A stretch of 64,000 bases of DNA from Agrobacterium tumefaciens (GTDB lineage Bacteria; Pseudomonadota; Alphaproteobacteria; Rhizobiales; Rhizobiaceae), in contig NZ_CP039893.1 of the NCBI RefSeq assembly GCF_005221325.1, positions 124,001-188,000 of the forward strand. The letters run 5' to 3'. Below the pieces are notes generated by a model. The model was not told the origin of the DNA, ran no database searches, and saw only the letters and a list, made by a program, of their open reading frames with translations. The number at the start of each line of letters is the position of its first letter. Position 1 is the first letter of the stretch. This document shows positions 10,278 to 18,624 of this stretch, piece after piece. The position numbers and the translations under genes were made by a program.

Positions 10278-10601
10278 TCAAACGTCTTGGACGTCAAATC
10301 CGTTGTCATAAAAGTCACGAACAATAACGAGACGGTCAGCAAATTCGACCTCAATGCAAAGCTCGCGATACCCGCGGACAAAAACAGAATGTCTATCAAA
10401 ACGATGGTGGCTAAATTTTTCGACTATCAAATAGTCGACTTTTCGATCAATGCATAATTGCACGCAATCTCTTACCTGCAACTCTGCCTCACAGATATAT
10501 ACAATCGTGCACGAAGAAGAGTTTGATGACCTTTCCCGTTTGACGGACACCCGCCATGGTCTCATCAACATGCTTTTTGCTGCTTCAAGAAATTTGCACA
10601 T
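10278..10601 (-). CDS. Small protein of unknown function under a vir box
   Basis: I do not recognise this gene. The frame is open from 10727, but the vir box at 10678-10690 lies inside that longer frame, so the start should be downstream of it. ATG 10601 lies 76 bases beyond the box with a GAGGG ribosome-like site about 11 bases ahead, giving 107 residues. The product has a basic N-terminal third (MRPWRVSVKRERSS) and a mixed alpha/beta-looking remainder (YLIVEKFSHHRFDRHS, VEFADRLVIVRDF) with several cysteines. It shows no signal peptide and no membrane segment. The spacing from box to start almost equals that of the F-box gene, which is the main support for it being a real, VirG-controlled gene. 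Confidence 0.5.
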   Translation of the reverse strand: MCKFLEAAKSMLMRPWRVSVKRERSSNSSSCTIVYICEAELQVRDCVQLCIDRKVDYLIVEKFSHHRFDRHSVFVRGYRELCIEVEFADRLVIVRDFYDNGFDVQDV

Positions 10602-10677
10602 CAATGCTTGGCCCTCTTTCTGGGTCGGCATATTGGTGCATTGAGCAGTCCTAGCAATGCATGTTGGAAAAAACCGC

Positions 10678-10690
10678 GTTTCAACTGAAA
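10678..10690 (-). promoter_or_regulatory. vir box for the leftward small gene
   Basis: Read on the minus strand this is TTTCAGTTGAAAC, identical to the box at 8540-8552 and a perfect match to the vir box consensus. It lies 76 bases upstream of the proposed ATG at 10601. Confidence 0.68.
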
Positions 10691-10691
10691 C

Positions 10692-11234
10692 ACTGAATTT
10701 ATTTTGGCAGGTTCCGAGCAGAAACAAAAAGCAAAGCTACATACTTCGCCGGCGTTCCAAACGTTCGTTAAGGTGGTCGGTCTCCTTTGTTCCACCGAGT
10801 CCGCATGAGGGGGCGAAAGATGGCGTGCTCGATTTGATGGTCGAACTGCTGCAAATTCCGTCTTTGGCCTAGCGCGCCGTCACAAAGGTGGTGCGCGTTG
10901 ACTCACCAGATACTTCTTAGCCGTGTGATTGAATTCGGTAGCGTTGAGTAACGAGGGATGTCGCTCCCAGCATACCCCGGCAGCAAACCGATCGCGAATG
11001 TTACCGTTGAAACATAGTTTCTGTTTAACCAGCATTCAGGGAGTGATAGACCTGAAGCGAGATCGCCGCCAACAGGAACAACCCTAATATCCCTGATATA
11101 TTTTTGCAAAATCGGAAAATTGAGTATGTTTCTATCGTGAACATGTAGTTTTGCGTATAACGATATGCAAATATCGAATTAATAGAATGTTAATGATGTA
11201 AATATGGCGTGCATACGAAAAATGGAAAGTATGA
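10692..11234. other. Intergenic region before the HAD gene, with a weak vir-box-like site
   Basis: No credible gene in about 540 bases. At 11001-11013 TTACCGTTGAAAC matches the vir box with one mismatch (C for A at the fourth position of the T-N-C-A core). It lies 221 bases before the HAD gene, further than usual. The last 120 bases are very AT-rich and could hold the promoter. Confidence 0.35.
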
Positions 11235-11867
11235 ATGGCTAAAAATGATGCTTATAAGCTAATTATATTTGATTTTGATGGTACATTGGCCGACAGCGGC
11301 GCCTGGATGATACGCGCTCTAAGGGAAATGTCCGAACGTCACCGATTCGTATCGCCCAGCGACACTCAGATTGAATATCTGCGTGGCCTTTCAGTTTGCC
11401 AGGTTCTGAAGTGGATGAGAGTACCGGTGTGGCGCATTCCTCTGATCGTGAGAGACTTGCGTAAACTGGCTCGCGAAGCCACGTTCGATATGTTCCCTAG
11501 GACAGAAAAGGTCTTGTTTCTCCTCCAAGATCAAGGGGTCGAGCTTGCAATCTTAAGTTCGAACAGCGTCGAAAATATTCAGCGCGTGCTCGGGCCATTG
11601 GAGAGATACTTTGCTTATATAGAGGGCAGCTCGCCAATATTTGGGAAGGGCAAAAGGATCAATAAGATACTTCGTCGGTTTGAAAGGTCCCGCCATGAAG
11701 TGCTTCTTGTCGGAGATGAGGTACGTGATATTGAGGCAGCGATGAGTCAAAACGTTGCCTCCGCGGGAGTTACGTGGGGTTATGCTAAGAGAGAGGCTTT
11801 GGCGTGCAGCAATCCCACGCACATTCTAGAAGATATTGAGGATCTAATAGACTTGAAACCTCTTTAA
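11235..11867 (+). CDS. HAD-superfamily hydrolase, phosphoglycolate-phosphatase type
   Basis: The 210-residue protein has the four HAD motifs: IIFDFDGTLADS near residue 10-21 (nucleophile Asp and acid Asp), LAILSSNS (motif II) near 106, a Lys in FGKGKRINKI near 140, and LLVGDEVRDIEAA (motif IV) near 160. It should remove phosphate from a small molecule; the substrate cannot be told. A helical cap lies between motifs I and II. It starts at ATG 11235, with another ATG four bases upstream at 11231 in a different frame, behind GGAAAG. Its first codons are unusually AT-rich. It sits among vir-like genes, so it may be one of the non-essential vir-regulon genes. Family confidence is high, role low. 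Confidence 0.85.
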   Translation: MAKNDAYKLIIFDFDGTLADSGAWMIRALREMSERHRFVSPSDTQIEYLRGLSVCQVLKWMRVPVWRIPLIVRDLRKLAREATFDMFPRTEKVLFLLQDQGVELAILSSNSVENIQRVLGPLERYFAYIEGSSPIFGKGKRINKILRRFERSRHEVLLVGDEVRDIEAAMSQNVASAGVTWGYAKREALACSNPTHILEDIEDLIDLKPL

Positions 11868-12330
11868 AGAAGGAGAACTACGCTCGTAGCTCTACTACAT
11901 CATATTCACATTGAAATTGCCGCACATATGTCGGGAAGGGCTGAAAGTGGATGCCATCAGTCGTTCAACGTGCCCTAGCCTTGCTTCAGAAGCATAACAT
12001 GCACGATCAAGAGCCTGGACTGCGGCATTCAACGGATGCCTACGTCGAAGCGAGCACTTAAGCATTTCTACGCCATGTGTAGCGCGCGAGTAAATGTCGA
12101 CTGAATTAGGCGGCGTCTTCAACATAGACTGGGCCCAGATGCATGTCCACGAGAACCAATTGATGAGCAGTCTGATGATTGTTCTCTCGTCCGGCGCTGC
12201 GATACTGATGCACTGGGAAACGGCCTAAGTAGTACGTTGATACTGCTGAGTTTAATCAAAGTTTATTAACGAAACGAAACTCTTGCTATCGATAGTTACC
12301 TATCGCGTCTTGCAGCTGAATGAGGCAAAC
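11868..12330. other. Region without a recognisable gene
   Basis: About 460 bases between the HAD gene and a small membrane protein. A 76-codon minus frame (11895-12125) has no recognisable feature. I see no repeat, RNA gene or clear promoter element. Confidence 0.35.
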
Positions 12331-12543
12331 ATGAAAACGTCAACCAAAAAAATGCTTGTCTACGCCGCGATAATTTTCACTCCAGGATTTATATATTTTC
12401 CACTATATAAATATTTGCTCACTCTTTATAGTGAAGATTCAGGAGATACATATTTTTGTCAGTTCTATACGGATTTCTCATTTTTTTGGATAATGGGATT
12501 ACTGGTTTTTGCTTTGTCAACGATGCTTAAAAAGAAGCCTTAG
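12331..12543 (+). CDS. Small membrane protein, unknown
   Basis: A 70-residue product from ATG 12331, with GAGG eight bases ahead. It has a basic start (MKTSTKK), a hydrophobic helix (MLVYAAIIFTPGFIYFPLY), a polar loop, a second helix (FFWIMGLLVFALSTML) and a Lys-rich end. This is the topology of a two-pass inner-membrane protein with both ends in the cytoplasm. I do not recognise the family. Its base composition is much more AT-rich than the tra and acc genes, in keeping with the surrounding transferred segment. It could be a chance frame, but the ribosome site and clean two-helix pattern argue for a gene. Confidence 0.5.
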   Translation: MKTSTKKMLVYAAIIFTPGFIYFPLYKYLLTLYSEDSGDTYFCQFYTDFSFFWIMGLLVFALSTMLKKKP

Positions 12544-12905
12544 TTTTCCTTACGCCGCGCGGAAATTCTAACAAGCTTCAACGGGCGTGGGGTCGGCCTG
12601 GTGGTCTCCAGCGTTAAATGACGCCACCTCGTCGGCGTTACCGCGCATATTTTAAGCCAACGAAATGATCACCTTAGGACGGCTGTCACGGCACCCTTTC
12701 GTTTGCGCGAGACGGGATTATCTGGGGTCATCATTGCCGAGCGGTGCGGGTTGAGTACCGCAATGCCGCGCAGCCTGCGTCGGCAGAAGCATGTTACAAC
12801 TGAAATCAAATGCGGCGAACCTGAAATAACCCGTTAACTCACCTCTTACAAGATTCTGCGAGCGAAGCGATATCTGTTGGCTCACTAGACTTGGCAGGAG
12901 CTGTC
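12544..12905. other. Region upstream of virR, no gene
   Basis: About 360 bases without a supported frame. It includes the vir-box-like site at 12794-12806 and the virR ribosome site AGGAG (12896-12900). Confidence 0.4.
12794..12806 (+). promoter_or_regulatory. vir-box-like site before virR
   Basis: TTACAACTGAAAT matches the vir box consensus with one mismatch (C for T in the central TTG). It ends about 100 bases before the virR start at 12906. The mismatch lowers confidence; the gene downstream is a known vir-regulon member, which raises it. Confidence 0.5.
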
Positions 12906-13397
12906 ATGCACTCAACCAAATTGCGAACAAACGAAGTCGCGGTCACGCTACCCGAAGAAGGCGACGCATCGCTTTTCTTTGTTGGAAAGATCCGGACCCC
13001 TTGGAAAAGTCGAGCTGACACTCCTCGGCAGGGCAGTGAATCCGGGCCACTATGCACACTTGAAATTTCAGAGCTGTGGGCAGTCGCGCTGAAGGGCGTC
13101 GAACTGTATCCGAAGCTTGAGGTTCTTTACTGGCTACACGAGTCACCGCGCGATATCGCCCTACTAAGTCCTGCTGACGACGGGGAGATTCATGGTGCTT
13201 TCTCTCTTCGATCACCTGTGAGGCCCAATCCGATCGGAACGTCGATCGTGAAAGTGGAAAGAGTCGCTGGAAACTCGATTGTCGTCCGTGGTCTTGACTG
13301 CCTGGATGAAACACCGCTGTTGGATATCAAGCCGGAGCGCTCGTTATCAAAGCCGCTAGCCCGAGTGAGGAAAGGTCCCTCGGCTCCGGCCGCCTGA
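12906..13397 (+). CDS. virR: VirR-like SAM-binding protein (TsaA/TrmO, UPF0066 family)
   Basis: The family includes E. coli TrmO (YaeB), which methylates threonylcarbamoyl-adenosine in tRNA, and VirR of octopine Ti plasmids, annotated as a probable S-adenosylmethionine-binding protein. The 163-residue product shows family blocks: FFVGKIRTPWKSRADTP near residue 20, LEVLYWLHESPRD in the middle, and FSLRSPVRPNPIGTSIV, the hallmark R-S-P-x-R-P-N-P-I-G loop. It ends with a short Ala/Pro tail and has no second domain, unlike full TrmO. The start is ATG 12906 with AGGAG five bases ahead. The weak vir box upstream supports the virR identification. Its function in infection is unknown. Confidence 0.75.
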   Translation: MHSTKLRTNEVAVTLPEEGDASLFFVGKIRTPWKSRADTPRQGSESGPLCTLEISELWAVALKGVELYPKLEVLYWLHESPRDIALLSPADDGEIHGAFSLRSPVRPNPIGTSIVKVERVAGNSIVVRGLDCLDETPLLDIKPERSLSKPLARVRKGPSAPAA

Positions 13398-13689
13398 CTG
13401 GCATGATGCACCTCTTCGTTCCGCAGAAAAAGCCGCGGGTCGCAGATAGGCTTTTCCGGTGACTGGGTTCTCGCGACGTTCCTTTGATACCGTGAGTTTG
13501 AGCTGTCAGACTGGGCTGAAGAGCCCACCGAGCAATTCATGAGACATAAAGGTTTTGCTGACGGTACCGAAGGGATGTTTACTTCAAAAATGTGCTCAAA
13601 TGTCAACCGGAACCGTGCCGCTAGGCGCGAAAGGGCATGCTGAGGATCGACAAGGTTCGCCGTTAAATCTAGGGCACCCGATCGAATGT
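13398..13689. other. Gap after virR
   Basis: Nearly 300 bases without a supported gene between virR and an IS66 tnpC relic. No repeat or RNA gene seen. Confidence 0.3.
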
Positions 13690-13930
13690 AAGGCGCGGCT
13701 CCTTCAGCAGATGGAACTGCAGCTCGATGAGTTCGAGGCAGTCGCCGAGGAAGACGAACTTGCGGCATAATTTGCAGTGAAATCCTCAGCCGTCAACGCT
13801 TTCGAGCACCAGCACCTATCACGTAAACCGTTTCCTAAAAATCTGTCCCGCGAGCGCGTCCTCGTCGTCGCTCCCACGAATTGCGCCCGCTGCGGCTCAG
13901 CCAAACTCACAAGCGTGTTGAGGACATAAC
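13690..13930 (+). pseudogene. IS66-family tnpC remnant
   Basis: The plus strand encodes LLQQMELQLDEFEAVAEEDE, a stop at 13768-13770, then AVNAFEHQHLSRKPFPKNLS, RERVLVVAPTNCARCGSA and a second stop. This order matches the start of IS66 TnpC; compare QMELQLEELEADATEDKIAA in the IS66 copy near 29.65 kb of this window. In-frame stops and the missing catalytic domain show a relic. It lies just right of virR and downstream of traR, and forms the right edge of the vir-like segment. From 13931 to 14064 there is nothing else I recognise. Confidence 0.7.
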
Positions 13931-14064
13931 CGACACTTGGAGGTGGGCCTGCGTCATGAGACAGGCATCCACATTGTGCGGAGACGTAACTAGACAACCC
14001 ACGCGTATTGGGCTCGCCCCGCCACATCACGACTGATGCGTTGACCGCTGGACTGGGTCAACCC

Positions 14065-14769
14065 TCAAATGAGCTTTCGTCGGATTGCGAGCGCGGTGAG
14101 ATGCGCTTTGGAGCGGACGTCGAAGCGCTTCATGACCTCGCGGAGCTTGACACGGACGCTGTTGTACTTGACCCCCTCCACGTCGGCGATCTCTTCCATT
14201 GTCATTCCGACAGCAATCCATCTCAGATAGGTCGCCTCTTTCGGATCGAGCCATGCGGCATTTTCGGCAGTGGGCGTGGTGCGCAGGAACGAGATGCGGG
14301 CATGCAGTTGCCCGACAGTGGCCGCTGCGGCAACCGCATCGATCTGCCGATCGAGGTCGATCGCCGGCTTCTCGGATGCCAGCGTGAACATCGACATGGA
14401 GCCGTTGGCGGTCCTGATGGGAATGGTGATGCCGGAGCGGATTCCGAAATCGGCTGCATGAGCATAGAAGGCACGTTCTTCCTTCGATAGTCCCGGCCGT
14501 TCCTGCTCGCCGGACCAGGCGAAGATATGCTTCCTGGATCTTGCGCGTTTGACGACCGGGTCGAGCGCGTCGAATTTCCTGTCGAAATAGAGCGATCGCC
14601 AGTCTGGATGATAGTTGGTCATGGCGATGATATGCTTGTGCTGGATGTGGAGATAGGCGTAACCGGTAAAGCCGAAATGGTCGGCGACATCCGCCAGCCC
14701 GGTCTTCAGGATGGATTCATCGCCCTCGATTGCGGCGAGATCAGTCAACTTTTCCAGCCAGGTCTGCAT
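14065..14769 (-). CDS. traR: TraR quorum-sensing transcription activator
   Basis: TraR is the LuxR-type activator that binds 3-oxo-octanoyl-homoserine lactone and turns on tra, trb and rep genes at tra boxes. The 234-residue protein is full length. The N-terminal autoinducer domain contains [20 protein letters not shown], with the conserved W, Y and D residues that touch the signal. The C-terminal HTH reads [20 protein letters not shown] and continues to [19 protein letters not shown]. Its start, ATG 14769, has GGAGG six bases ahead. It is the last gene of a leftward operon with sucrose phosphorylase and a Na/Pi transporter, matching the arc operon of pTiC58, where the agrocinopine repressor AccR controls traR. 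The synthase traI is not in this window. Confidence 0.96.
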   Translation of the reverse strand: MQTWLEKLTDLAAIEGDESILKTGLADVADHFGFTGYAYLHIQHKHIIAMTNYHPDWRSLYFDRKFDALDPVVKRARSRKHIFAWSGEQERPGLSKEERAFYAHAADFGIRSGITIPIRTANGSMSMFTLASEKPAIDLDRQIDAVAAAATVGQLHARISFLRTTPTAENAAWLDPKEATYLRWIAVGMTMEEIADVEGVKYNSVRVKLREVMKRFDVRSKAHLTALAIRRKLI

Positions 14770-14889
14770 TCGTAACCTCCATCTAATCGTCGTCAGTATC
14801 CTTGTCGTCGTTGTCCGTCCGACAGTTTATTAAGGACATCAATGGCTGAACGTTGGGTGGGTTATTGCTTCCTGTCCCCATCAGGTTGT

Positions 14890-16356
14890 TCATGTGACCT
14901 CTCCCGAGAAAGTGAAATCGCTGCAGCCTGAAGCCGTGATTATCGCCTTGCTTTGAGTGAACGAAACTGTCAACTCGGCGAACTCGGCGTCGACGGTCCA
15001 GCTCAAAACAAGGCTTCCGGCGGCATCGATTGCCGCCTTGAACGATCCGTTGAAGGCCGGATGGGTGTTACGGAAGCGGATCAAGTCCGACAGTCGTTGA
15101 ACTAAAGGGGTTTCAAGCGCGAGATCAATTTCGCGATCCTCGTAAAAATGCCGATTGATGTCACGTCCGACGCCCGTTTTTTTCAGCGATTCCATGACGT
15201 TGGTCCCGCCCAACAAACCGACATAGTAGATTTGCGGAATGCCGGGTGCGAAGAACTGGATTGCACGGGCGACGAGGTAGTCGTGGTCGCTGCGGCCCAG
15301 CGCGTCGTAATAGGTGCAATTGACCTGATAGAGATCGAGGTTCGAAGCTGCGGCGCCTGTTGCCAAACGGCTCTGCCCCTCCGAGCGCCTGTGGATCTCT
15401 TCGACCAGATGGTCGATCGCATGCGGCTCCAGAAGGCCGGGTCGCCCGTCGCCATGCGCGCCGACATCGATGACGCGGATCCCGTCATGGGTATCGAGGA
15501 CGGTGATCGCGTTGCGCGGACTGATCTCAAGCCAACGTGCCAACGGTGTCGCGTCGCCCGTGAACAGCGAATGCAATATCAATGGCGGCAGCACAAAATC
15601 GTAGACTCGATCGACTTTCCTGGCGATTTCGATCTGGTCGCGATAGTAACTGTGAATTTCGACCAGCACCTCCCTTCGGCGGTCACGGGCCGTTCCCGCC
15701 AGTTCTCCCAGGAACGCGTAGGTTTCGTCGATCATGAAGCAACTGGTTCCAGCCTTCTTGAAGGCGTAGCCCGCAGCGTCGAGGCGGATTGCCGTCACCT
15801 TGGCTTCAGCAAAGCGTTCGAGGATGGTCTCGAGATATGAGGAACCATGGGCACTCTGGACGTCGATGTCGATCTGCTGCGGGGTGAATGTCGTCCAGAG
15901 CATCCGCTGGCTGCCATCGGCGAGCGCCACTTTAGAAAACGGCAGGCCGGGGCGCGGCCGATAGATATTCAGGAGGTCCTGCTCGCTGGTACCACGCGGA
16001 AAGACCTTGCCGAATGTCATGAACATGTCTGCAAATTCTGATTCAGGCCCTTTTGCGATGAAGTCCTGGAACCAGCTCGATTGCGCCGAGACATGGTTGA
16101 CAATGAGATCGGCCATGATCTCCACGGAACCGGCTAGGCCGCGCACGTCATCCCAGTTGCCGAGGCGAGGATCGACAAACGTGTGATCGGTGGGATCGAA
16201 CCCGGCATCAGCACCGTCGGTAGGATCGAAGAATGGCAAGGCATGGACACCGCCGAACAGGCCTTGCAGCTTCCCGTCGAGCAAAGCCCTCAACTCCGGT
16301 AAGCCGCCTCCGCTTAACCGGTCGACGTAGGTGATAAGGTATACTCTGTTCTTCAT
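14890..16356 (-). CDS. Sucrose phosphorylase (GH13)
   Basis: Sucrose phosphorylase converts sucrose and inorganic phosphate to glucose-1-phosphate and fructose. The frame is open from 16671, but family members start MKNRVYLITYVDRLSGGG, which is at ATG 16356, giving 488 residues, the usual length. Catalytic elements are visible: nucleophile Asp in IRLDAAGYAFKKAG, acid/base Glu in VEIHSYYRD and the transition-state Asp in LDTHDGI. It lies 120 bases upstream of traR and 58 bases after the Na/Pi cotransporter stop, so the three genes form one unit. Because agrocinopine A yields sucrose after AccF cleavage, this enzyme plausibly completes opine use. Family is certain; the pathway link is inference. 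Confidence 0.92.
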   Translation of the reverse strand: MKNRVYLITYVDRLSGGGLPELRALLDGKLQGLFGGVHALPFFDPTDGADAGFDPTDHTFVDPRLGNWDDVRGLAGSVEIMADLIVNHVSAQSSWFQDFIAKGPESEFADMFMTFGKVFPRGTSEQDLLNIYRPRPGLPFSKVALADGSQRMLWTTFTPQQIDIDVQSAHGSSYLETILERFAEAKVTAIRLDAAGYAFKKAGTSCFMIDETYAFLGELAGTARDRRREVLVEIHSYYRDQIEIARKVDRVYDFVLPPLILHSLFTGDATPLARWLEISPRNAITVLDTHDGIRVIDVGAHGDGRPGLLEPHAIDHLVEEIHRRSEGQSRLATGAAASNLDLYQVNCTYYDALGRSDHDYLVARAIQFFAPGIPQIYYVGLLGGTNVMESLKKTGVGRDINRHFYEDREIDLALETPLVQRLSDLIRFRNTHPAFNGSFKAAIDAAGSLVLSWTVDAEFAELTVSFTQSKAIITASGCSDFTFSGEVT

Positions 16357-16414
16357 TTGGAACTCTTCGTCTGCGGCGCTCCACTGAGGAGGGTGTATGG
16401 GTCGTTGTGGTCCG

Positions 16415-18067
16415 TCAGTTAGTTGAATTGCCAGTGAGGAGACGGCTTTCTCCAAGCAGTCCCTGTTCGTCCATGATCGGATGCGCGACGGAAACGATAT
16501 GGGCGTTGATACGTTTGAGATCACGCAGGATGTCGAGATGAAGGGAGCTCGTCTGCAGGCTGTCCGCCCGCCCGTCGCGCAATCGCTCAAGGTGTCGCTC
16601 CGAAGACCGTTTCTCCATGTGGCGCACCTCGATCTTTCGCTCCATAAGTTGTTTTGCGAGGTTGACGTCACGGGTGATGAGAATCGTCTGGGCGATCCTG
16701 AGATTGTCGATGGTCAGCTGGAAAAGCTGATGAAGCTCGGCAAACCCGTCCTCGGAGAATCTGAGGCCTTGCCCGATCTTCTTGGTGACTTCGGGCAGAA
16801 GACCCTTTTCAATGATGTCACCGATGTGCTCGAGGTTGATGGCGTAGTCGATGATGACGATGGAACGGCGACCTTCATCTTCAGACAGTCCGGCTCGCCC
16901 GAGTTTCGAGAGATAGACTTTGACCTCTTGCTGCAGCCGGTCGACCTGACGTTCGAGCGGCGAGATATCCCTGAGCCTGGCGGCATTGTTCCGTTCAAAG
17001 GCGTCCGACACTTTCAGGAGCATTCGTTCGATCAGATCTCCTACACCAAGCACCTCGCGTGAAGCGGTGGTGAGGGCCACGATCGGCGTCGAAAGTTCAT
17101 CCGAATCCAGAAATTTGGGGGTGTTCTCCGTCTGGGCCTGCTCGGGGATCAGGATGGTCATCCAGCGCGCGAGGAGTTTGGAAAATGGCCAGGCCAGGAG
17201 CGCCAGAGCGATGTTGAAGGCCAGATGCGCATCGACTGGTAGCTTGGCGTAGGGGAGGGGCAACATCGAAAGCCAGTCGGCCAAAATGCTGGCCGCGGGC
17301 AGAGTGAGCACGCAGCCAATCGCCCGAACTATCAGATTGCCCAACGTAACTCGTCTGGAGGCTGCCGGCCCCGACAGAGCAGCAATCACCGGCGGGATAG
17401 CACCTCCCAGATTGGCCCCGAGAACCAGAGCGACAACAAGGCCACCAGACAGAAGGCCGGTCGTAGATAATGACAGGATGAGGACGACCGCGGCAAGGCT
17501 TGAAGATGACACAAATGCGATCATTGCGGCAAAGATCATCGCGACAGGCCACGCGTCGTCGAGCAGCCCGATGAAGGCTCCAAGCGCCTGAGAATGGCGT
17601 AAGGGTTCGGTCGCTGCGCTGAGAAGATGCAACGAGAGCAGCATCAGCGCGATACCTATCATTGCCGTGCCAGCGCCTTGGCGGGAGATCGAGCCACCTC
17701 GATAAAGAATGATGCCCACAACCAACAGGAACGGTGAAATCCACTCAATGCCGGTCGCAACGATCCAGGCTGTGATAGCCGTACCGACATTGGCTCCAAG
17801 CAGCACGACCTGCGCCATGCGTGGCTTTATCAATTCCCGCTCAACGAACGACGAAACCATAAGCGCGGTCGCTGTGGAACTCTGAAGCGCAACGGTCGCA
17901 ACGAAACCCGTCAGGAACGATCGGACGCTGCTTTTCGTCCCGGTGGCAAGACCGGTTCTTAGCTTTGAACCAAGTGCGCGCGAGACACCATCCTTGACCT
18001 GAGCCAGACCGAACAGCAGCAATGCCACGGCCCCGAACAGGTTGATCATGACGATGGTCGATTCCAA
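16415..18067 (-). CDS. Na/Pi cotransporter family protein with PhoU-like tail
   Basis: An inner-membrane protein of the NptA/YjbB family (SLC34-like), which moves phosphate with sodium. It shows the two inverted QSS repeats: ALQSSTATALMVSSFVE with GANVGTAITAWIV, and later SSSLAAVVLILSL with GANLGGAIPPVI. A C-terminal PhoU-like helical domain follows (LLKVSDAFERNNAARLRDIS, then DYAINLEHIGDIIEKGL). I chose the TTG start at 18067 because GAGGAG lies six bases ahead and MESTIVMINLFG matches family N-termini; ATG 18049 is the alternative. It is the first gene of the operon that ends in traR. Phosphate export or import could balance the phosphate freed from agrocinopine; direction is not visible from sequence. 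Confidence 0.9.
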   Translation of the reverse strand: MESTIVMINLFGAVALLLFGLAQVKDGVSRALGSKLRTGLATGTKSSVRSFLTGFVATVALQSSTATALMVSSFVERELIKPRMAQVVLLGANVGTAITAWIVATGIEWISPFLLVVGIILYRGGSISRQGAGTAMIGIALMLLSLHLLSAATEPLRHSQALGAFIGLLDDAWPVAMIFAAMIAFVSSSSLAAVVLILSLSTTGLLSGGLVVALVLGANLGGAIPPVIAALSGPAASRRVTLGNLIVRAIGCVLTLPAASILADWLSMLPLPYAKLPVDAHLAFNIALALLAWPFSKLLARWMTILIPEQAQTENTPKFLDSDELSTPIVALTTASREVLGVGDLIERMLLKVSDAFERNNAARLRDISPLERQVDRLQQEVKVYLSKLGRAGLSEDEGRRSIVIIDYAINLEHIGDIIEKGLLPEVTKKIGQGLRFSEDGFAELHQLFQLTIDNLRIAQTILITRDVNLAKQLMERKIEVRHMEKRSSERHLERLRDGRADSLQTSSLHLDILRDLKRINAHIVSVAHPIMDEQGLLGESRLLTGNSTN

Positions 18068-18210
18068 CCTATGCTCCTCACCAAGATCTTTGCGTAGCGG
18101 CTTCCACCGATGAGACACCCGCTGGATGCGGCGGCGTACGAAGTAGGCTATCTGCTATGTTGGATTTTGACCTGACGCGCGTGGTTGCTCTCCATAATGG
18201 GCTCGGTTTA

Positions 18211-18296
18211 GCCGTCTTTCGGCGAAGGAGCCGGTGGGCGAGCAGGGAGGATCGCTGCCCACCGGCATCCTGCCCGCGCCGCTCCGCGGGCAGGAT
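18211..18296 (-). promoter_or_regulatory. Three hairpins in the leader of the traR operon
   Basis: Three inverted repeats lie in series in the 370-base leader between the divergent promoters and the first gene at 18067: GCCG-N5-CGGC (18211-18223), a 9-bp stem CCGGTGGGC/GCCCACCGG (18231-18265) and a perfect 12-bp stem ATCCTGCCCGCG/CGCGGGCAGGAT with a 6-base loop (18267-18296). In the leader RNA they would form stable structures. No U-run follows, so a simple terminator is unlikely. An attenuator, an RNA-stability element or a REP-type repeat are options. Confidence 0.5.
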
Positions 18297-18437
18297 TGAA
18301 CTGATGTCGACTCGTTTTGCTGGCTTGCGAAAAAGAGGTGAGTTGGCTGCCAGGTTCTCAACGCCGCCCGACATCTCATTAAAGTCCGTCATATTTTTCT
18401 CTCGCCCAACTCTTGCCTGTCCCTGCCAGCCTGATTG

Positions 18438-18594
18438 ATTTCGCTCACTATAACAATGGTTTCGGGGAGAATCATTTTCTGTTTTTTTCGAGAATTCGAT
18501 TGATAACTGCTCTAACCATCTGCTGCATCGCAGCAACACTGTCATGAAACTTTCATTTGACGAAGAACGATTCCGCTCATAATGTGAGCGATAT
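18438..18594. promoter_or_regulatory. Divergent acc/arc control region with candidate AccR sites
   Basis: Between the two divergent operons, GTGAGCGATAT (18584-18594, plus strand) and GTGAGCGAAAT (18438-18448, minus strand) share 10 of 11 bases, and each points to one operon. The first overlaps a perfect dyad CGCTCA-N5-TGAGCG (18574-18590), 34 bases before the accR start. A second dyad ATGAAA-C-TTTCAT is at 18544-18556. In pTiC58 AccR represses both divergent operons, so these are good operator candidates; binding is inference. Confidence 0.55.
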
Positions 18595-18624
18595 AGATCA
18601 TTTTTCTACCAAAGGGAAGCGCTG

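Noticed and set aside
11001..11013. Possible vir box for the HAD gene
   Set aside because: One mismatch in the core and 221 bases from the start; not firm enough to list as a site of its own.
16357..16671. N-terminal extension of the sucrose phosphorylase frame
   Set aside because: It overlaps the transporter gene and is not found in the family; MKNRVYLITYVD at 16356 is the normal start.
18078..18545. 155-codon minus frame in the acc/arc divergent region
   Set aside because: It covers promoter elements and hairpins, has no recognisable domain and is low-complexity basic sequence.
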